Shown: positions 32,023-32,514 of the stretch, piece by piece
Position numbering within the stretch: the stretch's first letter is position 1
Layout of the letters: each line of letters opens with the position of its first letter
NCBI GenBank assembly: GCA_036258315.1
Contig: DATADX010000059.1
Location: 1 to 32,514 of the forward strand
Direction of reading: 5' to 3'
DNA from: DASSYK01 sp036258315
Lineage (GTDB): Bacteria > Actinomycetota > Thermoleophilia > Solirubrobacterales > 70-9
DNA length: 32,514 nt
Program-made: the position numbers and the translations under genes
Notes under the pieces: model-generated
Seen by the model: the letters and a program-made list of their open reading frames with translations, nothing else
Told to the model about the DNA's origin: nothing
Databases searched by the model: none

Positions 32023-32514
32023 ATGGTTGAAATCCCAGCTGCCCTGAAGCCCGCCGATGGGCGGTTCGGCTGCGGCCCGTCGAAGGTGAGGCCCGAGGCG
32101 CTCGCGAAGCTGGCCGCGCAGAACGAGCTGATCGGCACCTCTCACCGCCAGGCGCCGGTGAAGAAGCTCGTCGCCCGCGTTCGGGCGGGGCTGGGGGAGC
32201 TGTTCAGCGTGCCCGATGGCTACGAGGTTGCGCTGGGCAACGGCGGGACGACCGCCTTCTGGGACGCGGCGGCGGCTTGGCTGGTCTGCGAGCGCCCCCT
32301 ACACCTGAGCTACGGCGAGTTCTCGTCCAAGTTCGCCAAGGCGTCCGGCGGCGCCCCGTTTCTGGCCGAACCGATCGTGATCGAGGCCGAGCCCGGCGAC
32401 GCGCCGGCCCCGGCCGCCGATCCCGAGGCCGACGCGATCGCCTGGGCACACAACGAGACCTCGACCGGAGTGAGGGTCCCGGTGGAGCGCCCGGACGGAG
32501 CGGGGCAGAGCCTG
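32023..32514 (+). CDS. serC: Phosphoserine aminotransferase, N-terminal part (truncated by window)
   Basis: A PLP enzyme making O-phosphoserine from 3-phosphohydroxypyruvate in serine synthesis. The visible 164 residues start MVEIPAALKPADGRFGCGPSKVR, the characteristic actinobacterial SerC opening. GTSHRQAPVKKLVARVR, the PLP-phosphate loop LGNGGTTAFWDAA, LSYGEFSSKFAKA and AWAHNETSTGVRVPV follow. The frame is open to the last base. ATG 32011 would add MTRT; I prefer 32023 from the family N-terminus. TAGCCT at 31982-31987 may be its -10. Serine feeds cysE at the other end of the window. Confidence 0.93.
   Translation, partial: MVEIPAALKPADGRFGCGPSKVRPEALAKLAAQNELIGTSHRQAPVKKLVARVRAGLGELFSVPDGYEVALGNGGTTAFWDAAAAWLVCERPLHLSYGEFSSKFAKASGGAPFLAEPIVIEAEPGDAPAPAADPEADAIAWAHNETSTGVRVPVERPDGAGQSL

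Overview
This is a GC-rich (about 70% by eye) bacterial chromosomal segment. Gene content and style point to an actinobacterium, most likely of the class Thermoleophilia (Solirubrobacter/Conexibacter-like). The reasons are strong GC preference at third codon positions, GatCAB, an actinobacterial-type SerC, several SnoaL/NTF2-like proteins ending in a common 'EALxAAGLxE'-type tail, DUF4389 membrane proteins, and many start codons lying 6-10 bases after a TANNNT box, as in leaderless actinobacterial mRNAs. The lineage is inferred and no rRNA gene is present. I saw no tRNA, CRISPR array, insertion sequence or integrase. No gene-free stretch exceeds 300 bases.

Layout. Bases 1-2.45 kb look accessory: a gene tail, two NTF2-like genes, a small acidic protein and a secreted alpha/beta hydrolase, with weaker third-position GC bias. 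Bases 2.5-7.4 kb carry cysK-cysE (cysteine synthesis), pcrA/uvrD helicase and folD. Bases 7.5-8.8 kb hold three tandem paralogous four-helix membrane proteins, the third apparently starting at CTG. Opposite them (8.8-11.2 kb, minus strand) lie a small membrane protein and a GMC oxidoreductase. Bases 11.3-14.8 kb hold gatC-gatA-[zincin metallopeptidase]-gatB, the last three joined by 4-base overlaps, followed by a type II NADH dehydrogenase. Next come a small membrane zinc-ribbon protein, a third NTF2-like gene, a DUF2304-glycosyltransferase fusion (minus) and, divergently, a UDP-sulfoquinovose synthase.

Bases 19.3-30.1 kb are biosynthetic: ilvB-ilvN, then menF(+), menD-menC-menA-menB (minus strand, transcribed menB to menD) and menE(+), then ilvC. 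The branched-chain amino acid genes therefore flank an almost complete menaquinone set; menH, menI and the final methyltransferase are absent. Menaquinone is the expected electron acceptor of the NDH-2 encoded 5 kb away. The right end has two DUF4389 membrane proteins, a cupin, and the 5' part of serC running off the window.

The points most worth following are: the three-paralog membrane operon with its CTG start; an identical GATACT-9 nt-ATG arrangement before all three scattered NTF2-like genes; a perfect 18-bp inverted repeat around one of them; symmetric overlapping -10 boxes between two divergent gene pairs; a bidirectional hairpin whose outer stem contains both stop codons; and the peptidase embedded in the gat operon.
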